Source of the DNA: Paenibacillus kribbensis
GTDB taxonomy: Bacteria > Bacillota > Bacilli > Paenibacillales > Paenibacillaceae
Direction of reading: 5' to 3'
DNA length: 64,000 nt
NCBI RefSeq assembly: GCF_002240415.1
Contig: NZ_CP020028.1
Location: 5,109,501 to 5,173,500, forward strand
This document shows, one piece after another, positions 1 to 8,009 of this stretch (position 1 is the stretch's first letter; each line of letters begins with the position of its first letter). Under the pieces are notes generated by a model. The model saw only the letters and a list, made by a program, of their open reading frames with translations, searched no databases and was not told the origin of the DNA. The translations under genes and the position numbers were made by a program.

Positions 1-1196
1 ACGGACACGACATTTACTTACGCACCGGGACGCCCGTTCATCCCATGTCACCGCTGACGAAGCTGATGTGGATCACACGGGATTTACCCGATGTGGCGGC
101 CCAGACGTACAAATTCATTTCGATTAAAGAATATGTATTGGCCCGGTTATTCCATCAATATGTGGTCGATCATTCGATTGCCTCCGCGACAGGTCTCATG
201 AATTTGCAGCAGCTGGATTGGGACGAGGAGGCGCTGCGCATTGCAGGTGTGACGAAGGAACAGCTGTCCGAGCTGGTGCCGACGACTCATGTGCTGCAAG
301 GACTGGATAAGAATTACGCCCATGACATGGGCCTGATGGAAACGACTCCTTTTGTTATCGGGGCCAGTGACGGGGTCTTGTCCAACCTCGGTGTGAATGC
401 AATCAAACCGGGGGTTGTCGCGGTCACCATCGGTACCAGTGGAGCCATCCGTACCGTGGTCGATCAGCCGCTGACCGATGCCAAGGGACGCTTTTTTTGT
501 TACGCGTTGACCGAAAAGCTGTGGGTGATCGGCGGTCCAGTCAACAACGGCGGAATTGTGTTCCGCTGGATACGGGATGAATTTGCAGCCTCCGAGGTGG
601 AAACGGCCAAACGCTTGGGAATTGATCCGTATCATGTGCTGACCCAAATCGCGGAACAGGTAAGTCCCGGCTCCGACGGTCTGCTCTTTCTTCCGTATTT
701 ATCCGGCGAACGCGCACCTCTGTGGGACCCGAATGCACGCGGCTCTTTCTTTGGATTATCCCTGCGCCACAAAAAAGAGCATATGATTCGCGCCGCACTG
801 GAGGGCGTACTGTTCAACCTGTATACGGTTATGCTCGCCATGGAAGAGGTGATCGGCAGGCCGTCAGTCATTCACGCCACTGGCGGATTCGCACGCTCGG
901 AGCTGTGGCGTCAGCTTATGGCGGATATTTTCGATCAGGAGGTCATTATCCCCGAAAGTCTGGAAAGCTCCTGTCTCGGCGCAGCTATTCTGGGCTTGTA
1001 TACCCTGGGACGGATTGACTCACTGGATGCTGTATCTGGTATGATTGGCACCACCCACCAGCATAAGCCTGTGGCAGAGCATGTAGATATTTACCGCGAG
1101 TTACTGCCGATTTATATCCGCATCTCACGTAAATTTGAAGAAGAGTTCAAGGATATTGCGGAGTTTCAGGCCAAGTCCCTACAGGCTTTAAATTAA
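1..1196 (+). CDS. gntK: Gluconokinase, FGGY family (5' end outside window)
   Basis: Phosphorylates D-gluconate to 6-phosphogluconate with ATP, in the cytoplasm. The reading frame is open from base 3, ahead of the first internal ATG at 45, and the residues before that ATG (RTGTPVHPMSPLTKL) are typical of gluconokinase, so the true start is upstream of the window; about 397 codons are visible. FGGY features are the phosphate-binding segment TIGTSGAIRTV, the SGERAPLWDP block and the C-terminal HATGGFARSELW block. The usual family length is near 510 residues, so roughly the N-terminal fifth is missing. No gluconate permease follows directly; the next gene is a tiny ORF. Another FGGY sugar kinase such as xylulokinase is the main alternative, but the motifs fit GntK best. 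Confidence 0.88.
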   Translation, partial: GHDIYLRTGTPVHPMSPLTKLMWITRDLPDVAAQTYKFISIKEYVLARLFHQYVVDHSIASATGLMNLQQLDWDEEALRIAGVTKEQLSELVPTTHVLQGLDKNYAHDMGLMETTPFVIGASDGVLSNLGVNAIKPGVVAVTIGTSGAIRTVVDQPLTDAKGRFFCYALTEKLWVIGGPVNNGGIVFRWIRDEFAASEVETAKRLGIDPYHVLTQIAEQVSPGSDGLLFLPYLSGERAPLWDPNARGSFFGLSLRHKKEHMIRAALEGVLFNLYTVMLAMEEVIGRPSVIHATGGFARSELWRQLMADIFDQEVIIPESLESSCLGAAILGLYTLGRIDSLDAVSGMIGTTHQHKPVAEHVDIYRELLPIYIRISRKFEEEFKDIAEFQAKSLQALN

Positions 1197-1283
1197 TGGA
1201 ACCTGTTGCAGCCTGGTTGCGTATTACCGTTTCATAAGAACCTGTCTATGTAAGCTGGACAGGATAAGAAGGAGGATTAGACG

Positions 1284-1463
1284 ATGCTCAAAAAAATGCT
1301 GCACCGCCTGCTACATTCCACCTCTCATTCTCATAAGCAGCGATACAGCAGCTCAGATCGTTATTACGACCGTAGACGCCATTCTTCATCAGACGGCTAC
1401 AGGAACAGCCATAACGGGCACCGATATTATAAGGACAAACGTCGCCATTACTCCAGTTCCTAG
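1284..1463 (+). CDS. 59-residue His/Ser/Tyr/Arg-rich small protein
   Basis: Short reading frame with a near-perfect ribosome binding site (AAGGAGG at about 1269-1275, 8 bases before the ATG) that ends just ahead of a hairpin terminator. The 59-residue product starts with an amphipathic LKKMLHRLLH segment and then consists almost entirely of H, S, R, Y, D, N, G and K, with repeated SSSD, RYY and RRRH-like motifs. There is no signal peptide and no membrane segment. I do not recognise a family. The composition, basic and rich in histidine and tyrosine, recalls small spore-coat or nucleic-acid-binding proteins, but that is only an analogy. It lies 87 bases downstream of gntK and could be cotranscribed with it. 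Confidence 0.6.
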   Translation: MLKKMLHRLLHSTSHSHKQRYSSSDRYYDRRRHSSSDGYRNSHNGHRYYKDKRRHYSSS

Positions 1464-1543
1464 TCCAGGAATAAGAAACAGCAACAGGATATTGCGATGG
1501 AATATATCGGAACACAAGAAGGAACGATAACTCCTTCAATCCT

Positions 1544-1585
1544 AATAAAGCGAAGATCCTTCTCATCAAGGAGCTTCGCTTTATT
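1544..1585 (+). terminator. Hairpin terminator after the small His-rich gene
   Basis: Perfect 12-base stem AATAAAGCGAAG / CTTCGCTTTATT enclosing an 18-base loop. The A/T ends of the stem give a short T-rich exit on both strands, so it may serve transcription from either side. Confidence 0.6.
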
Positions 1586-1650
1586 GTTATGCACCCTTCT
1601 TATGAAGGGCAACATCTGTGCATTTTACAGGAAATCGGCTTTTGCCGAAA

Positions 1651-1770
1651 TTACAGAAACAAGGTTTTAGAGATAATCACCAGCAAAATAAACAGAACCA
1701 GAATTGCTCCTACAGAAGTCCAGACTCCTGGACCGTAACCCCAACCCCCTATACCACACATATGACTCAT
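1651..1770 (-). CDS. YjcZ-family sporulation peptide, 39 residues
   Basis: A 39-codon gene with a clear ribosome binding site (AAAGGAGTG) directly upstream of the ATG. The product has the layout of the YjcZ family: a glycine/tryptophan/tyrosine-rich head (CGIGGWGYGPGVW) followed by one hydrophobic helix (GAILVLFILLVIIS) and a short tail. Members are tiny sporulation or spore-membrane peptides of about 30-50 residues in Bacillus and Paenibacillus, with no known enzymatic activity. It is transcribed away from gntK and stands alone. The assignment rests on the pattern, since the family has little conserved sequence. Confidence 0.7.
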   Translation of the reverse strand: MSHMCGIGGWGYGPGVWTSVGAILVLFILLVIISKTLFL

Positions 1771-1884
1771 TTACAGCACTCCTTTCGCTCATTTACAGGA
1801 GCATTGTATGTAGATCTGGTCAAGTGCGTAAGGGGCATTCCCCCATTTTTACGGCGAATGCCTGGTTATCTCTATAGGCTGGCA

Positions 1885-2706
1885 TTACGGATTAGCCTCC
1901 ATCTGCTGTAATGCTTCCTCCAGCTCCAGTATAAATTGTCGGCTATGTTCATACCGAGGACCCATCTGAAAAAGCCGCTCCAGCATATGACGCACAGATG
2001 GACTGAGCTTCAATTCCTCCTGCCAGCTTCCCGGTGGTTGATCCGGCTGCGGCTCGTAGCTGCTATACAGCATAAAAAGCATCAAGTGACCGACATCATA
2101 CAAATCGCTATAGACAGCGACGTCCTGTCGCTCAGGCGCGCGCTTGTCCAGCATGGCTTCGGTAAATACATCCTCCTGTCGTTCTCCTACCGCCAGCGCA
2201 AGACCAAAGTCGATCAAGTATAGTTTCCCTTCTCGATAAAGCACATTCGGGATGCGGATATCCCGATGGATATAGCCCCGTTCATGCACATGCATAACCC
2301 TTTCCATCAGTTCCAGCATGTAGACGATGCATTCCCGCTCTGAAAAAGAACGCTCCTCTTCAAATATAAGATCCTCCAGCGTTCTGCCCGAGATATATTC
2401 CATGACCAGGTACATTCCGTTCGGATGCTTTACCCTTTCGAGCAGCTTCGGGATATAGGGATGGTCCATCTGCTGCATGATATCAGCCTCACGCTGCAGC
2501 AACTGAACTGCCTTCGCCCGCTTGCTCGGTCTGGGCAACTTGACCGCTACCTCCTGCCCACTCTGCCCATCCTGACAGAGGTAGGTCAGACCATAGCTGC
2601 CCATGCCCAGCAGTGAAAGAATACGATACCGTCCGCTTAGTATATCGCCAGGCTGTTTCGGATAATCGATCCATGATTGATAAGTGTTTCGCAACCAAGC
2701 AAACAT
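1885..2706 (-). CDS. Eukaryotic-type Ser/Thr protein kinase, cytoplasmic
   Basis: 273-residue Hanks-type kinase, probably phosphorylating Ser/Thr of unknown targets. Visible motifs in order: glycine loop LGMGSYGLTYL, the VAVKL lysine, the catalytic loop HRDIRIPNVL, the DFG metal-binding motif (IDFGLAL) and an APERQ segment. It is all kinase: no transmembrane helix and no PASTA domains, so it is not the PrkC/PknB type. The start is set at the ATG at 2706 because AAAGGAAAGGG precedes it; a TTG at 2739 could add 11 residues but has a poorer ribosome binding site. It appears monocistronic, between YjcZ and a MerR-like gene. Confidence 0.85.
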   Translation of the reverse strand: MFAWLRNTYQSWIDYPKQPGDILSGRYRILSLLGMGSYGLTYLCQDGQSGQEVAVKLPRPSKRAKAVQLLQREADIMQQMDHPYIPKLLERVKHPNGMYLVMEYISGRTLEDLIFEEERSFSERECIVYMLELMERVMHVHERGYIHRDIRIPNVLYREGKLYLIDFGLALAVGERQEDVFTEAMLDKRAPERQDVAVYSDLYDVGHLMLFMLYSSYEPQPDQPPGSWQEELKLSPSVRHMLERLFQMGPRYEHSRQFILELEEALQQMEANP

Positions 2707-2866
2707 CTTTATGCCCTTTCCTTTACATGCCGCAGCCAATCTCTTTCCATGCGGCTTGTTCTCTTATTCTTTAATTCTTGTGTTGTTCTTGTGTTCCATC
2801 ATTATACCATCACAATAAAGACCACCAGAGCCATGAAGGTCTGATGGTCTACCAGAAAAATGAAGC

Positions 2867-3616
2867 TCATGCCTCTCTACGTCTGCGCGGCGCCAACCCG
2901 AGCCAGGATAGCAGCGAACTGCGCGATTTGCGCTGTCTGCCCTGATAGGTACGCAAATTGGTAATTAGCTGTCGATCCCGTTCCTCGTCGGCCCGTTCTT
3001 TCATCCAGCGTCTCTGATCCTCCAATTGGTTAGAAAGGCTAATATTTTTTTCCACCAAACGGCTATGCTCCGCTTCCAGCACTTCCAAACGACTTCGCAT
3101 CTCCAGCAAAGCACTTTGCACCATATCCTGCACCTGCGTCATTTCTTGTGACTCTATGGGCTCCTGCAGCTGTAGCTGTACCGATTCTTCTGAAAGTTCC
3201 TGTACATTGATTTCATCCTGTAAGCCTGTCGGCTCCAGAGTAGCAGCGGCTTGCGCCTGTACCCTATGCGCATCCCTGCCCTCAGCCGCCGCCAATATCT
3301 CCTCCCAGGTTGCAGTCAATGATTCCGCATCCGAGACGGGCGGCAAACGGAATTCTTCTTCCACGACTGGGAATGGTGCGGTCACCCTCTCAAGCACCAC
3401 CTGTACTGCCTGATCCATCGTCATATGCTCTTCACGCAGAGCTCCCCGCATTACCTTCAGGCACTCGATATCTTCTGGACTGAAAACTCTCGACTGGTTC
3501 GCGGAACGCTGAAACACATAGCCCTGCTCCTCCAGTGCTGCCGCATATTTACGAAGGGTACTTGCCCCGATTTTCAACTGTCTGGCCGCTTCCGTCGTCG
3601 ATCTGCCTTCTTCCAT
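2867..3616 (-). CDS. MerR-type helix-turn-helix protein with C-terminal coiled coil
   Basis: 249 residues. The first 70 or so form a MerR-like winged helix-turn-helix (STTEAARQLKIGASTLRKYA, then a wing ending in SRVFSPEDIECLKVM). A Glu/Gln-rich linker follows, then a coiled coil at about 165-225 (heptads such as MRSRLEVLEAEHSRLVEKN), and the protein ends in a basic tail (RQRKSRSS, APRRRREA). This layout resembles the chromosome-anchoring protein RacA and other MerR/coiled-coil DNA-binding proteins of Firmicutes. There is no ligand-binding cysteine pattern like that of metal-sensing MerR proteins. GGGGAGG precedes the ATG. It could be a DNA-organising or structural protein rather than a classical regulator. 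Confidence 0.65.
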   Translation of the reverse strand: MEEGRSTTEAARQLKIGASTLRKYAAALEEQGYVFQRSANQSRVFSPEDIECLKVMRGALREEHMTMDQAVQVVLERVTAPFPVVEEEFRLPPVSDAESLTATWEEILAAAEGRDAHRVQAQAAATLEPTGLQDEINVQELSEESVQLQLQEPIESQEMTQVQDMVQSALLEMRSRLEVLEAEHSRLVEKNISLSNQLEDQRRWMKERADEERDRQLITNLRTYQGRQRKSRSSLLSWLGLAPRRRREA

Positions 3617-4153
3617 TGATCATTACCTCCCCGGATGGTATGGAAAGAAATAAGCTTGTATATGTACAATTCGCGGAATCAAATGGAAACCCTTTGGCAA
3701 AAAAGTTCTAATATTGCGGACTGCTAGGAACCTTTGTCATGGCCGAAGATTATAAAAAAATGCAAGAAACGACACGCGGAAATGCTTCTGATCTATGCAG
3801 ATTTAGAGCTTTTTTTCGAAACGTCACATAAATGTCATACTCCCAGTATTTTGATGGCACTATTCCTCCCATAAACATATTGTATTTTTTTGTCCATATA
3901 GATGATTCCTCAAGCTGAAATTTGAACCACCTTATCCTGTATTTAAGCGAAAACGTCAATTAATTCGCGATTTTGCTGCAATTCATCTTAAAAAAGCAGC
4001 TCTTTTTACAGTTTCTTTTTAATTTTGCAGTATACAGGTAAAACAATGAATATTTTCAAAAGATCATCAATATGTTATGTTATGTAACGTAAAATGGATT
4101 TCAGACATAATTTGTAGCATATTAACGTTCACTGGAACGAGGAGGAAACATAA
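3617..4153. other. AT-rich intergenic region upstream of the lactate dehydrogenase gene
   Basis: 537 bases between two divergent genes. The only frame of note (about 69 codons on the minus strand, 3750-3959) lacks a ribosome binding site and looks like chance. The stretch 4070-4100 contains repeated TGTTATG and the near-palindrome GTTATGTAAC about 60 bases ahead of ldh, a possible regulator site. I see no clear Rex box and no hairpin terminator. Confidence 0.4.
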
Positions 4154-5113
4154 ATGAAGGGGAAGGCAAGGAAAGTAGCGATTGTCGGCGCGGGAATGGT
4201 CGGTTCGAGCTGTGCCTACTCAATGGTCAACCAGTCCATTTGTGACGAAATTATGATGATTGACCGCACATATGACCGAGCCTTGGCACATGCCCTCGAT
4301 CTATCCCATTGTATGGATTTTACGTCCACACGTACTAAGGTACATGCGGGAACGTTTGCAGATTGCACAGATATGGATGTTGTGATTATAACAGCAGGGG
4401 CCAATCCGAAGCAGGGGAAACACGACCGCCTGTCGGTATTGGATGACGCAGTGATTATCACTCGGGAGATTGTAACAGCCATTATGGAGAGTGGCTTCGA
4501 CGGTATCTTCGTCATTGCAGCTAATCCTGTCGACATAGTGACCTATCTGGTGCAGAGTATTTCCGGTCTGCCGCGCAGCAAGGTGATCGGCACAGGCACC
4601 TCTATTGACTCATCCCGCCTCAAGACGCTGCTTTCTGAAGTATTTTCCATCGATCCCCGCAGCGTACAGGGCTATGCCCTTGGCGAACATGGCGATTCCC
4701 AATTCGTCGCCTGGTCACACGTCACGATTGGCGGAAAGCCACTCTTGCACATTTTGCGTCAGCATAAAGAGCGATTCAGCCACGTGGATCTGGAGGACAT
4801 TGCCCGGAAAACGAAGGATGCAGGCTGGGAAATTTTCACCCGCAAGGGCGCTACTTATTTTGGCATAGCCAATGCGCTGGCCTACATTACCCGTTCCATT
4901 TTGAATGATGACGGTAAAATTATAGCGGTTTCTACCGTATTGGACGGCGAGTACGGGCACAGCGATGTCTGCACGGGCGTTCCGGCAATCATCGGCAGCG
5001 GAGGAATTCAGGAAATCATCGAGCTGGAGCTAAGCCCCGAAGAACAAGCCAAGTTCGACGCCTCCTGCCGTCTCATCAGCGATAATATTCGCGCCATGCC
5101 GGGCTTGGTGTAA
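4154..5113 (+). CDS. ldh: L-lactate dehydrogenase family protein (2-hydroxyacid dehydrogenase)
   Basis: 319-residue NAD-dependent dehydrogenase of the LDH/MDH family, interconverting a 2-oxoacid (pyruvate in true LDH) and the L-2-hydroxyacid. Seen: Rossmann motif VGAGMVGSS (about 11-19), the acidic residue D37 after the second strand (MMID), the NPVD segment, the DSSRLK arginine and the catalytic GEHGDSQ with His179. Oddity: the mobile specificity loop (83-92, ANPKQGKHDR) is one residue longer than the classical ANQKPGETR loop and has Pro where lactate enzymes carry Gln, so the substrate may not be pyruvate; see findings. A strong GAGGAGG lies before the ATG. Monocistronic, with a hairpin just downstream. 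Confidence 0.82.
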   Translation: MKGKARKVAIVGAGMVGSSCAYSMVNQSICDEIMMIDRTYDRALAHALDLSHCMDFTSTRTKVHAGTFADCTDMDVVIITAGANPKQGKHDRLSVLDDAVIITREIVTAIMESGFDGIFVIAANPVDIVTYLVQSISGLPRSKVIGTGTSIDSSRLKTLLSEVFSIDPRSVQGYALGEHGDSQFVAWSHVTIGGKPLLHILRQHKERFSHVDLEDIARKTKDAGWEIFTRKGATYFGIANALAYITRSILNDDGKIIAVSTVLDGEYGHSDVCTGVPAIIGSGGIQEIIELELSPEEQAKFDASCRLISDNIRAMPGLV

Positions 5114-5127
5114 AAACGTTTATTACG

Positions 5128-5162
5128 CCGGATTGAACTGTAATATTTCTTTTTCAATCCGG
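5128..5162 (+). terminator. Hairpin downstream of ldh
   Basis: Perfect 10-base stem CCGGATTGAA / TTCAATCCGG with a 15-base T-rich loop, 14 bases after the ldh stop. It is not followed by a T-run on the plus strand, so termination may be partial. Confidence 0.45.
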
Positions 5163-5216
5163 TGGGGATAAACTAGCTATCAAGTCACCACATTCTTTCC
5201 AAAGCGAGGTGTTCAT

Positions 5217-5486
5217 ATGATATATTTATTTTTCAACCAACTGAACCCCCTTGTCCCCACTCTGCTCATTTGCCCGTTAATTGCTATTATAATCGGGGTT
5301 ATTTGTTCGTTTTTTCATTCGAGGGTTCTGCTGGCTATAGGTATCGCTTTAGTGCTTCCTCTGTTGTTTATTGCAACAAATATAGCCACTTTTAAATCCA
5401 ACCTGGACGCATGGGCAATGTACGGGATTATGTATGCCCTGATTACCTATGCTTCATTTAGGATCACTTCACGAACCAGAAGCTGA
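5217..5486 (+). CDS. Small integral membrane protein, unknown function
   Basis: 89 residues, nearly all hydrophobic, with three likely transmembrane helices (about 12-32, 37-56, 66-84) and a basic end (RITSRTRS). AGCGAGGTG precedes the ATG with good spacing. I do not recognise the family; it resembles small three-helix Bacillus membrane proteins of unknown role. It sits between the ldh hairpin and the convergent ABC transporter, with no functional hint from its neighbours. Confidence 0.6.
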   Translation: MIYLFFNQLNPLVPTLLICPLIAIIIGVICSFFHSRVLLAIGIALVLPLLFIATNIATFKSNLDAWAMYGIMYALITYASFRITSRTRS

Positions 5487-5592
5487 AACTGTCAAACTCT
5501 ATATTCCAATTCTGAGATGCCCCTGGAAGATGAAATATTCGAACAGATGGAGGTGAGCCCATGTACCAGCAAGCTAACCTCCTTCATCTGCC

Positions 5593-6321
5593 CTATATCT
5601 CTCTATATCGAAACACCATCAGGCCCGCAAACAAAAACACAACAAAGCTGCCCAGGATCACCGCAATCAGCGTATCGGTTGGCACCATGAACGCCCCAAA
5701 GTTGTCTTTTCCGCTCGGCATCATCACCAGCAAAGGCTGCACCCACGGATAATATGGGCCGTAGGTCTGGGAGTTGGCGATCAGAATATTCGGCACGGTG
5801 AAGACGAAATTCAATGCAAGCGGTGCGGCAAAGCTGGACCACAGGAAAGACACCATAAGCTGCAACGCAGCCAGCGGCATACAGGCCACCCAGCCTGCGA
5901 GCAGACTTTGGACGATCACTGCCCAAGGAATCGGTCCGTTCATACCCTGCATAGCTCCAACACCCAGCAGCGCTCCCCCGAACAATAGCTGGGTCAATCC
6001 GACCAAGGCCATAATGATCGTCAACTTGGCCGCGTACAGACTGGTGCGGGATAATGGCAGTGACAGCAGTTGCTTCCAACCGCCGCCCCCATGCTCGAAT
6101 CGGCAAACCAGGGATCCAAACACGGCGGTCAGCATCGGCATGAACAGCAGCGCATGTACTGTAAGCATGGCAGTCAACAGCTGCAGCCAGTTCCCTCCCG
6201 GGTTCGCCAGCAATCCAATCAGGACAGCAATCGCCGGACTGACGAGCGCAAGCAGCCAGACGGGCGATTTAGCCATTTTCAACCGTTCGACTGAAAGCAG
6301 CCGTACATATCCTCCGAACAT
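5593..6321 (-). CDS. ABC-2 type permease, lantibiotic-immunity (LanG/MutG) type
   Basis: 242-residue membrane subunit with six predicted helices. Near the N-terminus it has the RLLSVERLKMAKSP segment, and after the second helix an amphipathic segment (GGGGWKQLLSLPLSRTSLYAAKL) found in the paired permeases of lantibiotic-protection exporters (SpaG/MutG/EpiG) and related ABC-2 proteins. It follows the other permease with a one-base TAATG overlap, so the two are translationally coupled and probably form a heterodimer. Third gene of the ATPase-permease-permease operon. The likely role is expulsion of a cell-envelope-active peptide from the membrane, inferred from the family. Confidence 0.75.
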   Translation of the reverse strand: MFGGYVRLLSVERLKMAKSPVWLLALVSPAIAVLIGLLANPGGNWLQLLTAMLTVHALLFMPMLTAVFGSLVCRFEHGGGGWKQLLSLPLSRTSLYAAKLTIIMALVGLTQLLFGGALLGVGAMQGMNGPIPWAVIVQSLLAGWVACMPLAALQLMVSFLWSSFAAPLALNFVFTVPNILIANSQTYGPYYPWVQPLLVMMPSGKDNFGAFMVPTDTLIAVILGSFVVFLFAGLMVFRYREI

Positions 6322-7037
6322 TACGCCACATCCTTTCGGCTAAAATGTACTGCTGTCAGCAGGCTAAGGATTACGCCCATTCCACAGCCGATGGATGCAA
6401 ACATCCACGCTTGAGGCGCCACCCATGCGAATTGCGGCCAGGCCAGTGGAAACCATTCAGACAGCTGTGAAGCAAACATGCTGCCGATGCCCAGCGTAAT
6501 GCCCAGTGTTACAGGCAGCGCCTGATTATGGAACGTGACCGTTAGCCACAACAGCAGTACGAGCATAGGCATTGTGCCACCCAAAGGCCAAAATCCGAGC
6601 CGCAGCAATTCGCCTATTGGTGCAGGCTCTTCCGCGAAACCAAGAAGCATTCCCAGTCCCCACGTTCCAACCGTCAGGAGCAGACAGGACACGCACAACA
6701 TTACGATGGCCAGCGTCAGCTTCGCCATATAGACACTGAATTTCGAAATAGGCAAGGCCAGCAGCTGCTTCCAGGAGTTGGACGTATGCTCCACATTCGC
6801 CAGCATGGAAGAGACCATGGTGGCTCCTAGCACCAGCGCAAGGGGGACAAACATAGCGATGTTATCCATCAAGGATTCCCACAAATGTCCCTTGTAGCGC
6901 GGAATCAGATAGTCATAGCGGAGTCCGAAGTTCAGTCCCTGCATTGCCACCAGCCCAAGAGGGCCAAGGAATACCAGGAACCAGATTCCCTTTCTGCGTG
7001 CTTTGAGCAGATCCGCCGTCAGCGCCCGCATCATCAT
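6321..7037 (-). CDS. ABC-2 type permease, lantibiotic-immunity (LanE/MutE) type
   Basis: 238 residues and six predicted helices, a paralogue of the downstream permease: it shares the segment NSWKQLLALPISKFSVYMAK with that gene's GWKQLLSLPLSRTSLYAAK. It starts inside the end of the ATPase gene (ATGA overlap at 7034-7037) and ends on the TAATG junction with the next permease, a tight operon. By family it would be the E subunit of a LanFEG-like exporter. Generic ABC-2 export is the alternative. Confidence 0.75.
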   Translation of the reverse strand: MMMRALTADLLKARRKGIWFLVFLGPLGLVAMQGLNFGLRYDYLIPRYKGHLWESLMDNIAMFVPLALVLGATMVSSMLANVEHTSNSWKQLLALPISKFSVYMAKLTLAIVMLCVSCLLLTVGTWGLGMLLGFAEEPAPIGELLRLGFWPLGGTMPMLVLLLWLTVTFHNQALPVTLGITLGIGSMFASQLSEWFPLAWPQFAWVAPQAWMFASIGCGMGVILSLLTAVHFSRKDVA

Positions 7038-7960
7038 AGGGAGCCCCCTCCTTTGCCCACCACTTGCATGAACATATCCTCCAGCGATTTGCGGCGTTCC
7101 TCCACACGATACACGGCATGCGTGTTTTCGACCAATCTTCTAACCAGCAGTGCCACAGCCGCATCATTCATGTTTTCAAAATCCAGTGCTGTTCCGTCCT
7201 TTACCGAATGGTAGCCCTGCTCACGTGCAATTAGTTGAGCTGCTTCCGGCTCCGATACAACGATACGAATTCCCCCTGCGGATTCCTGACGAAGATTGTG
7301 AATCGTATTTTGGAAGACCAGTTCGCCCTCGCGAATAATGCCGACGGTATTCGCCATCTGTTCCACCTCGCTCAGCAGATGGCTGGATACCAGTACAGTG
7401 ATCCCCCGTTTCTTGGGCATCGTCTGAATCAATTCGCGCATTTCCTGAATGCCCTCCGGGTCCAAACCATTCGTAGGCTCATCCAAAATAAGCACTTCGG
7501 GATTCCCGAGCAGTGCTGCTGCAATGCCAAGTCTCTGCTTCATGCCCAGCGAGTAGCCTTTGACCGGACGTTTGGCGTGTTTGGTCAGTCGAACAACCTC
7601 CAATACGTCCGCAATGTTCTCTTTGGGCACATTCAAAATGCGGCGAATGGCCTCCAGGTTTTCAATGGCGTTCAAATGACCATAATACGAAGGATACTCT
7701 ACCAACGAGCCGACTTTGCGCAAAATATCGAGCTTATGTCTGCGAATATCCTGTCCGAATATACGGATCGTTCCCCGGGTTGGACGAATGAGTCCGAGCA
7801 GCATTCGAATCGTCGTCGTTTTCCCCGCTCCGTTCGGACCGAGAAAGCCATAAATATCTCCATGGCCGATTTTCAGGTCCAGTTGGTTAACCGCAGCACG
7901 GCCTTTGTATATTTTGCTGAGACCGTTCGTTTCAATAATGTATTCGTTCAAATTCCTCAC
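7034..7960 (-). CDS. ABC transporter ATP-binding protein, lantibiotic/bacitracin-resistance type
   Basis: 308 residues. Walker A GPNGAGKTTT (about 43-52), signature region YSLGMKQRLGIA, Walker B LILDEPTNGLDP and an H-loop in SSHLL, followed by the C-terminal extension of about 80 residues typical of BcrA/LanF ATPases. It powers the two permeases encoded immediately downstream. The start is ambiguous: GTG at 7960, or TTG at 7951, which has AGGTGAGG just upstream. It lies 49 bases downstream of the histidine kinase gene on the same strand, so the five genes from regulator to permease may be one transcript. Confidence 0.82.
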   Translation of the reverse strand: MRNLNEYIIETNGLSKIYKGRAAVNQLDLKIGHGDIYGFLGPNGAGKTTTIRMLLGLIRPTRGTIRIFGQDIRRHKLDILRKVGSLVEYPSYYGHLNAIENLEAIRRILNVPKENIADVLEVVRLTKHAKRPVKGYSLGMKQRLGIAAALLGNPEVLILDEPTNGLDPEGIQEMRELIQTMPKKRGITVLVSSHLLSEVEQMANTVGIIREGELVFQNTIHNLRQESAGGIRIVVSEPEAAQLIAREQGYHSVKDGTALDFENMNDAAVALLVRRLVENTHAVYRVEERRKSLEDMFMQVVGKGGGSL

Positions 7961-8009
7961 CTCGGCACCTATCGTAACGTGCCAAGTTTAAAGCTGAGGG
8001 ACCCTTCGT

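Noticed and set aside
147..647. 166-codon minus-strand frame opposite gntK
   Set aside because: Lies fully antisense to a clear gluconokinase gene; no ribosome binding site and no recognisable protein.
3750..3959. 69-codon minus-strand frame upstream of ldh
   Set aside because: No ribosome binding site, odd composition and AT-rich region; probably chance.
4070..4100. Rex-binding site before ldh
   Set aside because: No TTGTGA...TCACAA pattern; only a short near-palindrome GTTATGTAAC is present.
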